Positions 11,278-21,586 of a stretch of DNA of 64,000 bases are shown here, in pieces. Location of the stretch: NCBI GenBank assembly GCA_007922225.1, contig ML680086.1, positions 8,125,472-8,189,471 of the forward strand. Reading direction: 5' to 3'. Origin of the DNA: Emydura subglobosa (lineage: Eukaryota > Chordata > Testudines > Chelidae). The position numbers and the translations under genes were made by a program. The notes under the pieces are model-generated. The model was given only the letters and a program-made list of their open reading frames with translations. It made no database searches and was not told where the DNA came from. How positions within the stretch are numbered: the first letter of the stretch is position 1; the number at the start of each line of letters is the position of its first letter.

Positions 11278-11441
11278 GGGTGCTAGAGTATGATAGTATG
11301 CTTATGAATAAGGTAATGTTCAGGAACTTAAAGAACTCACCTCCACTTATCCAGTACTGTCCATTTATTTTTAGAAGGTAGATGGACAGTACAGGCTAAG
11401 TGGAGGAAGGAATAAAGCCAAATGTTGCACTGTCTTGGCTT
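11278..11441 (+). mobile_element. 3' LTR remnant of gypsy element
   Basis: Shares the TAAGTGGAGG ... AATGTTGCACTGTCTTGGCT end with the 5' LTR remnant and follows the integrase region. It is about 45 bases longer than the matching part of the 5' copy. The extra length coincides with the hairpin at 11,340-11,406. Confidence 0.6.
11340..11406. repeat. Long near-perfect hairpin inside 3' LTR
   Basis: Outer arms CCTCCACTTA (11,340-11,349) and TAAGTGGAGG (11,397-11,406) pair perfectly. Inner arms GTACTGTCCAT (11,354-11,364) and ATGGACAGTAC (11,382-11,392) also pair perfectly. The four bases between arms on each side add two more pairs and two mismatches. That gives a stem of about 25 positions with a 17-base loop. 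Confidence 0.93.
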
Positions 11442-11747
11442 GAACAATGAGGGTATCTTCACAAGTAGCCTGAGTCTCTTTGCACAGAAGAAAGTGGCCA
11501 ACCTCCCATTGATTTGAATAGAAGCAGGACTAGGAGGCGCTCTGCATCCTACAGGGTGAAAGTCCAGGGTGTCTGATGGGTGCGTTTTAGAAATACAAAT
11601 TGTGCCTGCCCAGGTTACAACAGAAAATACAGATAGGCATGAATGTGGGAGTTACGTAGCTCAAAAGGGAAGGGAAAGGCTGCTTTCTAGATCACTGGCT
11701 AAGCCCCCTTGAGCCCTTCTAGTTTTTGAAAATGGTCCCCTGAAGAC
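11442..11747. other. No gene recognised
   Basis: Short interval between the gypsy element and the hAT insertion; nothing recognised. Confidence 0.4.
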
Positions 11748-14700
11748 ACTATAGTCAGTGGTGGATTTACCATGAAACAAACCGTGCTGTGGTACGGGGC
11801 CCCTAACAACAGGGCACCCCAAAATGCAGGACAAATCTGACAAATGACTGAACTTAATAAACATTGCAAGTTGCAAAGCAGTCCAGGCTTTCTTCATTCT
11901 CCAAATTTATTCTGTGCACTGTGCCAGTCAAAGTCTGTCTGCTTGACCAATTATCCAGTTGAACAAAAGCACCCTCTCCCGCACTTTGCAACAATGCCCG
12001 TGATTTGTCTCTAGTACGTAATGGTTCAGACTTCTGTTTTTACAGAGCCTGATAAAAATGCGGGATTAACTGTGTTAAATTTAATTGGGTGGTCCATGGC
12101 CCACCCAGGCCCATCCATTGTTATGTCCCCGCTCTTTCAGATATTTTTAATCTGCCTAAAATCAAGGTCAGTTTTTTGGCAATAATGAAGTGACACTATG
12201 AGTCTGGCAGTCAAAAATGCAAAAAAAAAATGAAGGTGAAGCAAGAAGATGAAGCTAAGCAAAATGACAGTTTGCCATTTTATTTTAAAAAGCTTGAAGT
12301 ATTGAAAAGTGGACATTTATCAAAAAGTATGGGCGAGGAAACATCTGAACCATCTGAGTACTTGTTAAGTTGTGGGGATACCACAATGACTTCAAAAGTT
12401 GAACAAGTGGACTCTGAAGTGACAATGGAACTACAAAATATTGGTAATTTTGTCAAAGTACGGTAAGAAACCTACCTTGAAGACATTGCATCATGGCCAA
12501 AATCGGTTTCATTGGATATGATAGAATATTTCTTAGTAAATAAACCAAAAAATGTAGGTAATATGGAAAATTTGAGAAAACAGTATGAGGTTGGAGTACA
12601 GAAGCAATTTAGAGATCTTCATGAGTCCCATTTTCTGAGGATGAAGAAAAATAGGATGGCAGAAATGAGAATTTGGTTGATTTTTTCAGTACCAACTAAG
12701 GCAGTCTACTGTTATATTTGCAATTTATTCCCTGACCATAGTAAAGGAAAACAAACATTCGTTGACGGGCACTCTAATTGGAGAAACATTGCAAGAGATA
12801 TTGTTGATCATGAAACTTCCAAAGCTCATATTAATGCTACGTGTAAGTTCATTCAAAGGTGTAAATTATCTGGAAGAATCGATTCTGTGTTATCGGCTCA
12901 CTTTGAAAAGGAGTGTTCTTACTGGAGAAAAGTGCTGAGATGTGTTGTTGTCATGGTCAAACTGCTGTCTTCTCTGGAACTACCTCTAAGAGGACATGAT
13001 GAGTCATCGTTGTCAAATCGAGAAGGCAATTTTTTTAACCTACCTTGAATATCTTAGTGAATTTGATGATTTTCTCAATGAACATTTGAAAAATTATCAG
13101 TATTGTAGCTCAGGGAAGACCGACTTTTTAACGCACGAAACCTACAATGAATTCATCATTCTAATGGCAGAGCAGCTCAGAAAGCAATTCACTGATGAAG
13201 TAAAGGCTGCCAAGTACTATTCCATAATAGCCAATTCAACACCAGATGTGAGTCATGTAGACCAATTAACATTAATTTTAAGATATGTGACCAGCAATGG
13301 TGAAGTTGTAGAGTAATTTCTTTATTTTATCCCACTAAAATCACACACTTCTGAATGTCTAGAGACAACTGTTTTGGAAATCATTGCAAATTTAGGTTTG
13401 GACATCAAAAATTGTCATGGGCAGAGCTTTGATAATGTCGCAAATATGGCAGGAAAATATTCAGGCAAAACTGAACAATACAAGCCCCTCTGCTTTAGTC
13501 ATACCATGTTCCAGCCATTCCTTAAATTTAATCTGCAATTATGCAGCCAAATCTTGTGAAGGAGCTACACATTTTTTTTGACTTCGTTCAAAACATCTAT
13601 GCCTTTTTTTCGGTTTCCATGCATCGGTGAAGTATGCTACAATCACGCTTGGAACAGGCAAATGAAAAACATTTGACAGTCAAAAGAATTTGTGACGGCA
13701 GGTGGTCTGCTCGTGCAGATGCTGTTTTGGCTTTGAAAATGAGCTATGATGATATAAAGAAAACCTTATTAGACATAGCCACATCAAATTTTGAAAAACC
13801 ATGTGCGAAAACCGAAAGTTTGAAAAGTATGATATTGCTGTTTTTACTCTTTTGTGGAATCATTTACTTCAAAGAATTAATGCCATCAGCAAATCGCTGC
13901 AAAAAGTTGATGCAAATTTATTGAGTGCTGCACAATTGTTAGCCTCAGTTAAAAGTTTTGTCATGGAAGTTTGAAATGAATATAGCTCAGTGGAAGCAGA
14001 GGCACTAACATTAACAGAAAATATAGGTTCCTCTGTTATAGCTGATGAGAAGCATAAAAAAGCAGGAAGTTATTTTTTGATGAAACGAGAAACAATAAAA
14101 TCAATTTAAAAGGGAAAGAGAAGATCATTGTTGAAACCGTCAATGTTATTTGTGACACAATAATAGTGCAATTGCAGAGTAGAAGTGAATCTCTAAAGAA
14201 AACTGTTGATTTATTTTGTGTGTTTTTTGACATAAGTATGGCTGAAAATGCTAAAAGCCAGTACAGTAAGAAATTAAGTGAATTCTACCGAGAGGACATA
14301 GACACAAATATTTTTGAAGATGAAGTGAAATATTTCATTCATTTTATTGAAAATGATGAGGTCTGTGCTTTGAGATCACCAGTTGCTTTGTATAGACTTG
14401 TACATGATGGTTTGCAGGCAAGCTTTCCAAATGTAAAAACCATTCTGAAAATATTTTTAACATCTGTCACAAATGCTTCTGGTGAACGTTCTTTTACTGT
14501 ATTGAAACAAGCTAAAAATTATTTGTGAAATATGATGAGTTAGGAACATTTGACAAGTTCGGCAAAATTGACAATTGAAAGTGCCTCTTTACAAAATATT
14601 ATTTACTATGACTTAATTTATGATTTTGTAAAGAAAAAGTGTAGAAAAAAAGCTATCTGAATAATTTTTTTTTTCAGATCAAATAAATTTCTTCAGAGGA

Positions 14701-15076
14701 AGTTAACTTTTATTTTTCCATTCATGCGTCATCTATACTTTTTATTTTTACACATTTTTCACATTAGCGTAATGCAAATACAAGCTTTCATCTAGACCAG
14801 TTCTCGAACTGTGGTCCAAGAACTCCATTCAGGTGGACCAAGTGGTCTATGGAAAAAAAAGTTAAACTAAAAAAGCAATCAAGGTACCTCACTTTATTTT
14901 CATTTACTTCCTATTACTTATAATATAGGAGGAGGATGAAGAGAAAAAGAATGAAAAACCGGGGGAGATAAGAAAATGTTCTTTTTCTTGGCTGGGTCCT
15001 GAAGGGTGGGGGAGGGGACCGAAAATGAAGCTGCGCAGAGGGCCCCACTAACTCTAAATCCACCACTGACTATAGA
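11748..15076 (+). mobile_element. hAT DNA transposon with TIRs and 8-bp TSD
   Basis: The element spans 11,756-15,068 (3,313 bases). Its ends are exact 14-base terminal inverted repeats, CAGTGGTGGATTTA and TAAATCCACCACTG. A further inverted block around GGGGCCCC lies just inside. It is flanked by 8-base direct repeats, ACTATAGT (11,748-11,755) and ACTATAGA (15,069-15,076), one mismatch, the target duplication length of the hAT superfamily. Inside, one transposase gene runs sense from about 12,230 to 14,640. An autonomous-size copy whose gene is broken. Confidence 0.95.
12230..14640 (+). pseudogene. hAT transposase, ZMYM1/TTF type, broken
   Basis: Encodes a cut-and-paste transposase of the hAT group related to ZMYM1-like proteins. 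In order: an N-terminal polar segment; a TTF-type zinc finger near 12,700-12,840 (YCYICNLF then HSNWRN and HETSKAH); a DUF4371-like part (13,050-13,560) with DVSHVDQLTLILRYV and GQSFDNVANMAGKYSG; the RWSARADAV motif (about 13,700-13,725); and the C-terminal dimerisation block NASGERSFTVLKQAKNYL (about 14,471-14,525). Breaks visible: in-frame stops at 12,464-12,466 and 13,314-13,316; a frameshift at the seven-T run 13,030-13,036; further shifts near 13,560-13,640 and 13,830. The frame resumes correctly after each stop, so it decayed in place and is non-functional. Confidence 0.9.
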
Positions 15077-15724
15077 CAAATGCAAAATAGTTCTTGAAGG
15101 ACCAAATTCATCCCTGGTGTAACTAACTGAATCACCTTTAATAATTTATTAATCAACCTCCATCACAAAACTCTTTGAATGAAAGGCAGGGAGATTATTT
15201 GAATAAATGGATAAAGGGCTGTATATAAAAGAAGACACTGCTGATTTGGGATTTTCAGCAATTTTTTAAGTATTTACTTTTTTTCTTTTGCTTAGAAAAA
15301 GCTTTTCAGCTCTCCTTTAAGAGTGTCAGATCCATTATAGAGATATAGATATTCTAATATAGCCACATCATTTAATAAATCTCAGCATGTAAACCAGAGC
15401 AGGGTGGACAAACTTGTAAATAATTAACCACTTGTTTCCATAAAGGATACAAAAATATTCAGTTCCAGCAAAACAGGCAGAAGTCTGACTCTTTACTCTG
15501 ATGAGGAAGATCAGGCTGGATCCTGCAATACGCCCGGCTGTGGGGGTTTGCATTCTTACATTGTCACTGGGCTGGAGCGACAGAGCTAGCAAAAACGATT
15601 CTACAGCCCAGGGCTCAGGCCACTCATCTATGATTTTGGTGACCCACATTCCACTGCCTGTTCCAAAGGCTATTTAATTGCGTGTATGAAGTGAACAGCT
15701 TCTAGAGGAGACTGTGCAAGTGAC
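15077..15724. other. No gene recognised
   Basis: AT-rich sequence after the hAT element. Nothing convincing in either strand. Confidence 0.4.
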
Positions 15725-16120
15725 TGGTTTGGGCACTCACTTGGGTTCGAGTCCCTGCTCTACAGCATGCCGAATGGGGATTTGAATCAGGGTCTCCCAT
15801 CTCCTGGGGAAGTGCTGCAAGTGTGGGGAGCCAAGACCACCGCCTCTGTTTTGTGCAGGGCCCAATCCAGTAGGCGGGGCTCTGAGGCAGCCTTTGAGCC
15901 CATCTACTGGGTCGGGCCCCACAGACAGATAGGTGGGGAAGTGCCTACTTTGAGGATCCCACCGCTGCTGAGGCGTGAGCTAGGCGTCAGCAGGAATTCA
16001 GGCACCAGGACTTTCAGTTCCTGCTGAGTGAGGAGGTAGCTAACAGTTCGAGGATCTAAATTTTGGAGTTACACACCTAAAGTGGCAGTAAGTCATCCAA
16101 ATCCCTTTATGACTCCAGTC
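15725..16120 (+). mobile_element. tRNA-headed SINE-like repeat
   Basis: GGTTCGAGTCC (15,744-15,754) matches the pol III B-box consensus. A second B-box-like site lies in the opposite direction, GATTCAAATCC on the minus strand (15,778-15,788). They sit in text typical of tRNA-derived repeats: GGGCACTCAC ahead, GGGTCTCCCATC behind. A GC-richer body follows to about 16,120. I recall the arrangement as a common sauropsid repeat but cannot give the family name. The A box is weak, so it is not a functional tRNA gene. Confidence 0.6.
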
Positions 16121-16179
16121 CCTTACGGCGAAGGACTAAACTGGGACTCCAGACACTTGAGAGGCTTTGCTACAGATTT

Positions 16180-16335
16180 CCACTGTGAGCTGTAGAAAGT
16201 CATTGAGTCTCCCTGTGCCTCAGGCCCCCATCTCTGGACTGGGGATGATGATCAAACTCTCCTGACTGCCAGGAGCCTTGGGAGCACTGGTGAATTAATA
16301 TTTATGGTGCTCTCTGATACTACGATGATGGGGGC
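16180..16335 (+). mobile_element. MIR-type SINE fragment, sense
   Basis: Core-region similarity to MIR: TCTCCCTGTGCCTCAG, then CATCTCTGGACTGGGGATGA. It is followed by a diverged GTGCTCTCTGATACTACGATG tail. An old, mutated copy. Confidence 0.65.
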
Positions 16336-16384
16336 CTTCTAAGTGGATCCATAGTCTTATGTCTAAAGACAGCACTATGCGTGA

Positions 16385-16552
16385 GGAGATTTAAGTTAAA
16401 TTCCTGGCTCCACTATGAACTGTGTGAGTTTGGGTAAGACCCTGGGCCCCAACTACCCTCTGTGAAGTGGGCACCTCCCCTGTGGTTATGAGGGAGGATT
16501 AATGTTTGTGAAGCACTTTGAGATCCCGGGAAGCAAAGTGTCCTAACAGTCA
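16385..16552 (+). mobile_element. MIR-type SINE fragment, sense
   Basis: AATTCCTGGCTCCACTATGA, CTGTGTGAGTTTGGGTAAGA and GAAGCACTTTGAGATCC follow the MIR order from tRNA-related end to 3' end. It lies head-to-tail with the preceding copy. Confidence 0.65.
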
Positions 16553-16617
16553 TTAAATAAAATTTCAGAAGTGCCTAAGTCCCATTTTCAAAAGGGCATT
16601 AGGCACCTAAATACCAT

Positions 16618-16910
16618 AAGAACTTAGGAGTATGTCTACCATACCAGCACTATAGCAATATGGCTCTGTCGCTGCAGCTATGCCTGCAGGACCTCGGAGA
16701 TGCAGCCTACACGAAGGGAAGAGGTTGTCTGTTGCTGTAGGAAGGCCACCTCCCTGAACGACATAATCTACATTGACCGAAGCATTCTTTCATTGACCAA
16801 GCTGCATCTACATGGGGTAGGTCAGCATAGCTTCATCACTCAGGGGGGCAGATTTTTCACACCCCTGATCAACGTAGCTGTTGACCTAACTTTTAACTTT
16901 TGAAAATGGC
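16618..16910. mobile_element. Miniature DNA element, TCTACA family
   Basis: Contains GTAGGTCAGCATAGCTTC, GCAGATTTTTCACACCCC and GTTGACCTAACTTTTAA. All three blocks recur in the same order at 39,722-39,805, where the element is better preserved with TCTACA-type ends. The right terminus is missing in this copy. Non-coding, presumed non-autonomous. Confidence 0.6.
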
Positions 16911-16927
16911 ATTGAAGAACTTAAGTC

Positions 16928-17153
16928 ATTTAATAATAACATTTATCCTTTATGTAGTGCTTTTCATCAGCAGACCTCAAAGCACTTTACAAAGGAGGTC
17001 AGTAGCATTATCCCCAGTTTACAGGTGGGGCAACTGAGGCATAAAGCAGTTAAGGGACTTGCCCCAGGATACCCAGCAGACTAGTGTCAGAGCCAGGAAT
17101 AGAAGCCAGGTCTCCTGAATCCCAGTCAAGTGTTCTACCCTTTAGGCCAGACT
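16928..17153 (-). mobile_element. MIR SINE, antisense
   Basis: Long MIR match read in reverse: CAAAGCACTTTACAAAGG, then TTATCCCCAGTTTACAGGTG, then GGGCAACTGAGGCA, then GGACTTGCCC. It ends in the tRNA-related part (AGCCAGGAATAGAAGCCAGG). Nearly full length for the family. Confidence 0.9.
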
Positions 17154-18489
17154 GCTTTTCAAAATATACCTCCTTGTCTGTTGTAATTAACCTCTCAAGG
17201 GGCTGACAAAAATACAATGACCAATGGAGGTAGCTTTTCAATAAAGATGGAGCAAAGATGACCCTGGATACTTTGGGGCAGGCTCACAAAGTTCCTGGAG
17301 ATGTGAAAGAGAAGAATTTCCCTTGAAAACTGCCTGGTTTTAAATTCTATTAGAAGGCAGGCTCCCTCACCGTGGATTTCTCTTTGCTTGGGGTCCTCAC
17401 ACTCTTATGTCAGTTCGCTACAGTGCACTTTATTTACAGTGTCTTATGCAGCTTCATGTCCCATCACCATACAGTATTTCCCAACCTTCAACCTACCCCC
17501 TAGGCACAGGGGAAGGCGGGAGAGGGAAGAGGTCTCACCTCTCTGAGATCCTGAGCTTATTTGCCCTTCTTCCAACCTTCCTCTCTCCCATGATGTAACA
17601 GTCCCCTGCTAAGAAGTTGAATCCCCTGGTTAACTGGGTAATCACCCAGTCTGAACAAGTTCTCTCTCAATCTGGCCCATGCTTACAAAGTACACAGTGT
17701 AGGTGAGCTAGCCCTAGGCTACTCCCACTGTCACAAGTCCTCAACATCTGTTAGACAAGAAGTAATCGTCTCAGCGATTTCCTCCCTGTGCGTTATCTCT
17801 CATCAGGGATTCAGGAGTAGTTAGGACCCTTGAACAGAGTCCTGGCTGCTTGGAAAGTAGCTCTTTGCCACATTAATTATTTATTAATCATTCATATTAT
17901 GCTTACAGCCCTGGCAGACAGACCATAAGACTCAGTACTGCTTTGCTTATCCTGCTGGTCCCTGGGGAGGATGGCCTGGCTTTTGAAAGTGCGGCCTTTG
18001 AAGTCCTCTGGGGGTGTTTCACGTGCAGGCCTTTCTGTGTAAGTGCATCTAGTGACATTCAGATGAAATAGAACAGTTGCAAGGTGCTAGTTTTGCAGTT
18101 AAACAGCAGTGATGGAATATAACTGTCGCCATCGCAAGAAGTGTTACCAACCAAACCACTTACTATAAGGTAAAAAAATATTATAAAATCATCATGAAGG
18201 TGATACTCATGGCTAAGAAAAGCGTGTAATTTCCTAGAAACTCAGTGACCACCCTCCACTCCCCCAAATCTTTAACCAAACAGCGTTAGTTCTTTTGGTG
18301 GTTGGATTGATGGTTCTGTCATATGCATACATTATTTGCACTGATGGGAAGCTGGATGTGAAAATGAATATTTTTTACTATACCTGGGTGCTTGTAAAAT
18401 GGGCTGGTTTTCAGAGAATGCCATGTTCATGTCCAATAACAACTCCTACTGTGCATTATAGACACAGCTGTTTGATAGTGTAAAAATAA
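17154..18489. other. No gene recognised; possible LTR-like stretch
   Basis: At 17,360-17,760 an antisense AATAAA-like site (near 17,430) and CT-rich text hint at an old LTR, but I find no TATA at the right spacing and no ends. The rest is featureless. Confidence 0.3.
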
Positions 18490-18735
18490 TACTTTGCATT
18501 TCTGCAGCATCACCTAGGCAAGGATATCAAGGCCCTTTACAAGCATTAAGTAATCAACTATGCGAGGTAGCTCAGTGTTACTATCCTCAACCTTAAAGAG
18601 GGGGAAACAGAGGCAGAGAGAAATGAAGTGACTTTGCCCAAGCAAACACAAAGAATCTCTGGCAGTGCCAAAAACAGAACCCAGATCTGGTGAAGCCCGG
18701 GCCTGCAATTTACCCACTATCTTTCCACATCTGTG
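18490..18735 (-). mobile_element. MIR SINE, antisense
   Basis: GGCCCTTTACAAGCATTAAG, GAGGGGGAAACAGAGGCAGA and TGACTTTGCCCAAGC follow the reversed MIR consensus, ending in ACCCAGATCTGG of the tRNA-related part. Confidence 0.85.
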
Positions 18736-18807
18736 ACTCCCTCCCCTGATAATAACAAAGCACACCAAAAACATTAATACATTTATCCTCACAACCTGTA
18801 ATGAAAT

Positions 18808-19022
18808 AATAATAGTACGTACCTTGAATACTGTGCTTTTCATCTGTGGATCTCAAAGCCCTTTACAAAAGGAGATCAGTATCATTATCCCCATTTTACA
18901 GATGGAGAAACTGAGGCATAGAAAGTAATTTGCCCAAAGCCAGTCAACAATTCAGTGGTAGATCCAGGAATTGAATCCATTCTGAGTCACAGTCCAGTGC
19001 ATTAACCACAACACCATCCTCC
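18808..19022 (-). mobile_element. MIR SINE, antisense
   Basis: CAAAGCCCTTTACAAAAGG, TTATCCCCATTTTACAGATG, GAGAAACTGAGGCATAGA and GCATTAACCACAACACC match reversed MIR along nearly its whole length. It sits only about 75 bases from the previous MIR copy. Confidence 0.9.
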
Positions 19023-19499
19023 ACTAGATGATGCTTTCTCCCTGTAAAAGGTGAAAGCCCCTTTAAAGGGATCTTTGACAGTGAGCTTTGAAAAAACAGA
19101 GTATTTCCTTTTTCCTTTTGACAGTGTGTCAATGCCTGCTTCAGGCATCATGTATTCACTTCTTCTTCTAATTTCTACAGTGCAGCCAAAGTCCTGGGGT
19201 AAGAACCTACCCAGAGTAGAATGTACTAGACCTTCCATCCCAGTAGTGATATCAAAGTCTGTTGCTGGGGAAATCTACATGATGTCACAAATTCAGTACT
19301 AAGTTTACTTCAGAACTGGATCCAATGTGGGAAGGAGATGGACTTAGAAGGAAAGAAAAAAATGGCATACCAGTATTTGGTTCTTGGGGAATGAGTGGTA
19401 GCTACTGAGTGCCCTGTTTCAGGGGCAGCCATCCTCCCGTTTAGTTCAGGTGGTGACTTATGGGAATGTGCTGGAAAATGCAAATAGCTACCGCTGGGT
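19023..19499. other. No gene recognised
   Basis: Frames of about 60-83 codons overlap on both strands, partly running out of the MIR copy. No support for a gene. Confidence 0.4.
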
Positions 19500-19880
19500 G
19501 CATTTTTTTATTTTGGTGAATAGTAAAGTTTCCCAAAAAAATAAATTTGTTGGGGCACCGAAACCATTTGCAAATTCAGCTCAAATTCAGCAACGAGTTT
19601 GGGCTGGAAAAAATGGAAGAAGAAAAATTGGACTTGCCAAATAATTTGGACACTTTCAAAACAAACTATTTTGATGGTGGTTCAAAACAATATTTTGAAA
19701 CAAAATGTCAATTTGAAACAACGGTCAAAACATTTTGTTCAACCCAAACAATTGTTTTTCATTTTTTTTTTGTTTTGTTTTGTTTTGTTTTGACAAGAAA
19801 AAAACAAAGATTCTGTTTCAGTTCAAAACAAACTGTTTTGGGGTTTTTTTTTCTGATTTTTTCAGTTTGGTCACTGAACC
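19500..19880. repeat. AT-rich dispersed repeat with (TTTTG)n
   Basis: Dense in AAACATTTTG-, CAAAATGT- and TTTGAAAC-type words, with a (TTTTG) run at about 19,770-19,793. Similar text recurs at 37,080-37,340, 44,220-44,480 and 55,400-55,660, so it is a degenerate repeat family rather than plain low complexity. Long open frames here are a by-product of the skewed composition. Confidence 0.55.
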
Positions 19881-21217
19881 AAAAACAATCAATTTCCTGC
19901 TTAGCTGTACAAATAACCTTTGGAATCAGGCAATGGTGGCTCCTTCCCTGTGTATTACAGTTGTACTTGCATCTGGCAGCTGGAATGTGGGTCAACAATC
20001 AATTCCACAACATTAACACCTTTTCTTCCTCAAAATATACTCAGGTTTTTCCTCTGAGAGAAAGCTGTACTTAGGAGAAGCAATAATTCTGGTGGCACCT
20101 TTTATTACTGCTTGTTGAGTGAAGTCACAGAGAAGACTATTTGAAATCATTACTTAACAGCTATTCCTTACCATAATGCATTTAGGTTCACACTGCTTTT
20201 TGAACTTTGATGTGAGGGCTGTGGAATTAAAAAGTTGCCTCTGGAGAAATATAGGATTGTCCAAAAATATGACATATTAATGTAATCTCCCCCCTAAACA
20301 TTGCTAAATTTAGCTGCATCACTCCTAACATGAGTTGCTCAGCTCAATCCCTGGGCATCGCTTTGAAAATTTTCAGGGTATGTGGTAAAGTGCAGAATCA
20401 AAGCGGCATCCTTGTGAATATACCTTTGATCAGAGCTGTGAGGCATATTTTCAACCATCTGAAACTTGACTGATTTGGGGTTTCATTACACACTTGAAAC
20501 TCAGACCATTTTCATCAAAGTTTTTCTTAAAAGTTCACCAGTCTTGCGATGGAACCTTTGATAGTTTATGGTTTTTCACGAAACTCTGTTTTGTGGGATT
20601 TTTGATAAAAGCTAGGTGAAAGGGGTTTTGACTGAATTTTGAGAGTTTTGGATCGTACAAAACTCACATGGCCACATTCTTTTGAATTTACAGCTCCCTT
20701 TGGCTGTAATCGGCCTACAAAGAATAACTCTGCTGAGAGGAAATCTCTTGGGTTTGTACGTCTGCCTCCATGCCCCCATCTACCTCCCTTGCCAGCAATA
20801 CCACAGTGTACTGAGTCCCCAACACTCTAACTCAATTAAGTATCCAAAATATCCCATCCCCACCCTCTCAGTCCCAAACTGGTACCTTCTGCATCCTGCA
20901 CTGGGTGCTTGTGCTTGGCTGCAGTGTGAGATCAGAGGGTGGACCTCGTGTCTGCTGCGTCCCCTGGTGTCCATCACCGTGGTCACCATACAGATCAGGG
21001 ATTCTCTGCAAGATCTAGGCTGCCCTTCAAGCCTGGCTGCAGCCATGACCCCAGGCTGCTCCTTAGGCCCATCCCTAGTTTGGGTCCTGGATGAGGTTGG
21101 GACTGCTCCCTCCAGCACTCCCAAAAGATCCTCAGGCCAAAGCATGTGTATCCTCTCTCCAGCCCCATCCCCGGGCCTGCCAAATGGCCCGGAGCCAACC
21201 AGGTGGCCTGCCATCCA
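19881..21217. other. No gene recognised
   Basis: Overlapping frames of 184 codons (plus, 20,682-21,236) and 144 codons (minus, 20,780-21,214) occupy CT-rich sequence. They carry no motif, and the plus frame runs into the CR1 tail. I regard both as chance. Confidence 0.45.
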
Positions 21218-21586
21218 TAGAATTATAGAAGATTAGAGTTGGAAGAGACCTCAGGAGGTACCTAGTCCAACCCCCTGCTCAAAGCAGGACCAACCCCAAC
21301 TAAACCATCCAAGTCAGGGCTTTGTCAAGCCAGGCCTTAAAAACCTCTAAGGATGGAGATTCCACCACCTCACCAGGTAACCCATTCCAGTACTTCCAGT
21401 TTTTCCCTAATATCCAACCTAGAACTCCCCCACTGCAACTTGAGACCATTGCTCCTTGTATTGTCATCTTCCACCACTCAGAACAGCCTAGCTCCATCCT
21501 CCCTGGAACCCCCTTTCAGGTAGTTAAAGGCTGCTATCAAATCCCCCCTCATTATTCTCTTCTGCAGACTAAATAACCCAAACAAT
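21218..21586 (-). mobile_element. CR1 3'-end fragment, antisense
   Basis: Begins with ATAGAATTATAGAAGATTAG and continues through CCAACCCCCTGCTCAAAGCA to CAGACTAAATAACCC. It matches the first 380 bases of the CR1 at 60,824-62,893 closely. Minus-strand translation at 21,300-21,497 includes the CR1 ORF2 end [20 protein letters not shown]. Confidence 0.93.

Noticed and set aside
14800..14860. Second hAT-like end (CCAGTTCTCGAACTGTGGTCC region) inside the big hAT
   Set aside because: Only one end-like sequence and no partner end or duplication; treated as part of the element's 3' non-coding region.
15744..15754. Possible tRNA gene at the B box
   Set aside because: No cloverleaf partner arms or acceptor stem; opposed B-box-like site and diverged flanks fit a SINE.
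19547..20074. 175-codon frame
   Set aside because: Lies over the AT-rich repeat and a TTTTG run; low-complexity translation.
20682..21236. 184-codon frame on the plus strand
   Set aside because: CT-rich, no family motif, overlaps a 144-codon frame on the other strand, and runs into the CR1 tail.
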